Shown: positions 6,219 to 8,151 of the stretch, in pieces | Layout of the letters: each line of letters begins with the position of its first letter | Position numbering within the stretch: the stretch's first letter is position 1 | Source of the DNA: Methylotenera sp. | GTDB taxonomy: Bacteria > Pseudomonadota > Gammaproteobacteria > Burkholderiales > Methylophilaceae | Assembly (NCBI GenBank): GCA_027310735.1 | Contig: DAIDAH010000122.1 | Span: forward strand, 1-8,151 | DNA: 8,151 nt | Direction of reading: 5' to 3' | Notes under the pieces: model-generated | Database searches by the model: none | Seen by the model: only the letters and a program-made list of their open reading frames with translations | Told to the model about the DNA's origin: nothing | Position numbers and translations under genes: made by a program

Positions 6219-6480
6219 GTACCAATATTATTCAGATATTAAGATTGTTGTTAACAAGTCATCTCGTTATTTGGGCGTGCAGTAAGCATCGGTCGAGAGC
6301 GATAAGTCAGTCAGTAACAAGCTGGTTAAGTCACACTGCTGATTCACCTGTGTGCGATACAAGCCACGATGTAGCAAATATTGCTTACCTCGTAGCATGC
6401 TTTACTTTATACACTTGAAGCTTAAAATTGGTCACCTTGCTTATAATTTAGTAAAACCGTAAGGTCTTAAGGAGTAAATT
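6219..6480. other. Regulator-fpr gap with putative fpr promoter
   Basis: This 262-bp gap holds no convincing gene. A 67-codon + strand frame starting at TTG 6215 and a 42-codon minus-strand frame have no recognisable motif. Visible elements are a perfect palindrome TTGTTAACAA (6248-6257), a CACAC/GTGTG stem (6332-6336 with 6350-6354), a -10 TATAAT (6442-6447) with TTGAAG (6415-6420) 21 nt upstream, and a strong ribosome site TAAGGAG (6468-6474), 6 nt before fpr. The large space suggests that fpr is transcribed separately. Confidence 0.5.
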
Positions 6481-7224
6481 ATGTCTGCTTGGAATGTTGG
6501 GAAGGTGGTTGAGCATAAGCAGTGGAACAAAACGCTGCATTCACTTTATATTGAGTCTGATATTGAGCCATTTGAAGCTGGACAGTTCGTTAAGATCGCG
6601 CTGGAAATTAACGGAGAGTTAGTAGGCAGGCCATACTCTTTAGTAAACCCACCGGATAGCCAGCCGCTGGAATTCTTCTATATTGAAATTCCGAATGGGC
6701 CGCTGACATCACATCTGGTCAACCTTAAACCTAGTGACAACATTCAGGTCGCCACACGCGCTCATGGCTTCCTGACTCTCGATGAAGTTCCTGCGGCAAA
6801 ATATCTATGGCTGATGGCGACCGGTACTGGTGTCGGGCCTTTTCTCTCGATTCTAATGACTGATAAACCTTGGTTGCGCTACGAACGAGTGATTTTGGTA
6901 TATGCCGTACGAACTTTATCTGAACTTAGTTACCAAGAGCGAATCATGCAAATTTTAACAAACCATTCTGGGCAATTTTCTTACATTCCATTTGTTAGCC
7001 GCGAAACTTCAGATTTCGCATTAACTGGCCGCATTCCTCAGGCGATTAGCGATGGGCGATTGGAAGCGCAGGCTGGTATAAAAATTAATGCAGACAACAG
7101 TCAAGTAATGCTTTGTGGCAATCCGCAAATGTTAAAAGACACTAGTAATACGCTGATTGAACGTGGCTTGAAAAAACACAGACGATTTGAGCCGGGGCAA
7201 ATTACAGTTGAAAATTATTGGTAA
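6481..7224 (+). CDS. fpr: Ferredoxin/flavodoxin-NADP+ reductase Fpr
   Basis: Fpr is a soluble FAD enzyme exchanging electrons between NADPH and ferredoxin or flavodoxin. The 247-residue product has the bacterial Fpr layout: the FAD-binding RPYSLVN (50-56) after FEAGQFVKIAL, the flavin phosphate-region segment GPLTSHL, the NADP domain start ATGTGVGPFLS (113-123), VSRE (172-175), TGRI (182-185), CGNPQM (212-217) and the C-terminal aromatic VENYW. The last tryptophan stacks on flavin in the Escherichia coli-type (subclass II) enzymes. Length is typical. TAAGGAG at 6468-6474 fixes ATG 6481. A link to the NO genes (supplying reducing power for repair of iron-sulfur or iron centres) is inference; elsewhere fpr belongs to redox-stress regulons. 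Confidence 0.95.
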   Translation: MSAWNVGKVVEHKQWNKTLHSLYIESDIEPFEAGQFVKIALEINGELVGRPYSLVNPPDSQPLEFFYIEIPNGPLTSHLVNLKPSDNIQVATRAHGFLTLDEVPAAKYLWLMATGTGVGPFLSILMTDKPWLRYERVILVYAVRTLSELSYQERIMQILTNHSGQFSYIPFVSRETSDFALTGRIPQAISDGRLEAQAGIKINADNSQVMLCGNPQMLKDTSNTLIERGLKKHRRFEPGQITVENYW

Positions 7225-7316
7225 TCAATGGAATTACTTTTAGTCGTTGCTCTGATCAGCAGTCATCTGAGTATCGAACAAAGCTAAATGGGAATTAACT
7301 TCGCCCTTGATAAGTT

Positions 7317-7334
7317 GGTGATGTCACCTTTCCT
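7317..7334 (+). terminator. Possible terminator of fpr in the convergent gap
   Basis: GGTG (7317-7320) and CACC (7325-7328) pair around ATGT and are followed by a T-rich TTTCCTTTC run. On the opposite strand GGTA/TACC (7345-7357) followed by TATTTT could serve the convergent recombinase gene. Both stems are only 4 bp, so the call is weak and rests partly on the convergent arrangement. Confidence 0.3.
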
Positions 7335-7352
7335 TTCTAAAATAGGTAACAG

Positions 7353-8151
7353 CTACCAATTTAATCTATGATGTTCTTCAGTGTCCTGATGACGTTTATC
7401 ATCTTCTGAATGTAGATAATTATTCGTTGTGGCGATAGACTCATGCCCCAGATTGTCTCGGACGTGTCTGATATCCATATCAGCCGATGTCATGTCTGAG
7501 CCAGCGGTATGTCTCATCCAATGCGCAGATGCTGCTTCTAGTTTAGCGGCTTGAGCTATAAAATCAGGTCCCCGCTCTTGTAAACGTTTAGCTGTAATAT
7601 TAAAAATTTGTTTAAGTATCAAATGAACTGCGCTCCTAGTCATTGCACGTTGCTTACCACCAATAGGCAATAACAATGGAACAGTTTCACCTTCGATCGG
7701 GTTTAAACTCAAACCCATTTCACGACGGTAACGACCCAGTTCAAGCATGAGTTCGTTGGTGGCCGGCACTATGCGAGTTTTGTCACCCTTGCCCGTAATC
7801 TCCAACCACCACCTTGATTCACTGCTTTTGTCTTTACGACTAAAAAATCCACCCATGGTATTTTGCGTGACTTCCGATACCCGTAAACCTGTTATATACA
7901 GCAATGAAAACAACCAACGCACGCGCTGGTAATGCTCGCGTTCCCGGTTGGTTTCTCGAGGCATGCTTTCAATCGTCAGCTTCACTTCTTTCCAAAGATC
8001 CTCATCTAAAAAGCGGGTAACTCTAGGCTTTGCCTTCCGTTGACGATTTCTGGATAAAGACAACGGGTTACCAGCAAGGTATCCAGCATTCACCAACCAA
8101 GAAAACATACCATTCAAGATAACGATAGCTTGTCGCTGACTGGTGGGGGAG
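7353..8151 (-). CDS. Tyrosine recombinase/integrase, N-terminus beyond the window
   Basis: This is a site-specific DNA recombinase of the phage integrase/Xer family, partial at the window edge: 265 residues are visible and the frame stays open to 8150. The visible part starts with the end of the core-binding domain (SPTSQRQAIVILNGMFSWLV, AGYLAGNPL). The full catalytic set is present, counted from the visible end: Arg90 in GLRVSEV, Lys121 in GKGDKTR, His210 and Arg213 in HWMRHT, His236 in GHESIATTNNYLH, and nucleophile Tyr245. An insertion between the lysine and HxxR (around RGPDFIAQAAKLEAASAHW) marks a subfamily longer than XerC/XerD. It is convergent with fpr. No integron features or tRNA attachment site are visible. 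It suggests a mobile region continuing beyond 8151. Confidence 0.92.
   Translation of the reverse strand, partial: SPTSQRQAIVILNGMFSWLVNAGYLAGNPLSLSRNRQRKAKPRVTRFLDEDLWKEVKLTIESMPRETNREREHYQRVRWLFSLLYITGLRVSEVTQNTMGGFFSRKDKSSESRWWLEITGKGDKTRIVPATNELMLELGRYRREMGLSLNPIEGETVPLLLPIGGKQRAMTRSAVHLILKQIFNITAKRLQERGPDFIAQAAKLEAASAHWMRHTAGSDMTSADMDIRHVRDNLGHESIATTNNYLHSEDDKRHQDTEEHHRLNW

Noticed and set aside
6215..6418. 67-codon + strand frame after the Crp/Fnr regulator, TTG start
   Set aside because: It begins on the stop-codon overlap of the upstream gene, but it has no ribosome site and no recognisable family; its composition looks like non-coding DNA.
7747..7932. 61-codon + strand frame opposite the integrase
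   Set aside because: It is a shadow of the strongly supported recombinase on the minus strand.

Overview
The window looks like a low-GC proteobacterial chromosome or large replicon. The protein families and gene order fit a betaproteobacterium, possibly of the Methylophilaceae, but that placement is an impression from protein style, not a database result. It is about 40% GC with short intergenic gaps. The theme is low-oxygen respiration next to nitric oxide (NO) defence.

Positions 1-1542 hold a decayed cbb3-type cytochrome c oxidase operon (ccoNOQP). Only the C-terminal part of ccoN is visible. It is joined at about position 87 to unrelated, internally repeated DNA that resembles the end of an insertion sequence. 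ccoO and ccoQ are intact. ccoP is a remnant: its first ~50 codons carry an in-frame stop and are fused, in another frame, to its last ~24 codons, so both haem-binding CxxCH sites are gone. ccoG, for the cbb3 copper-maturation ferredoxin protein, follows intact at 1589-3028.

Positions 3190-5100 hold nsrR and hmp, in the same orientation. NsrR has the diagnostic C-X4-C-X5-C iron-sulfur motif, and Hmp is a full-length flavohaemoglobin (NO dioxygenase). Both promoters carry a related palindrome sharing an identical 15-nt core, which reads as an NsrR operator. nsrR appears to be leaderless. A clear intrinsic terminator ends hmp.

Positions 5111-6218 hold a hemerythrin-like HHE protein and, 13 nt later, a Crp/Fnr-family regulator with neither the Fnr cysteine cluster nor the Crp cAMP-binding Arg-Ser. 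They probably form a two-gene unit. A 262-bp gap of unclear content follows, then fpr (ferredoxin/flavodoxin-NADP+ reductase) with its own promoter and a strong ribosome binding site. A convergent tyrosine recombinase (7353 to the window end, minus strand, N-terminus missing) closes the window and suggests the edge of a mobile region.

Working together: NO would destroy the NsrR cluster, relieve repression of hmp and nsrR, and let Hmp oxidise NO to nitrate. The hemerythrin-like protein, the Crp/Fnr regulator and Fpr are plausible partners in iron/NO/oxygen and redox handling, but only by context. No tRNA, rRNA or CRISPR array was seen.
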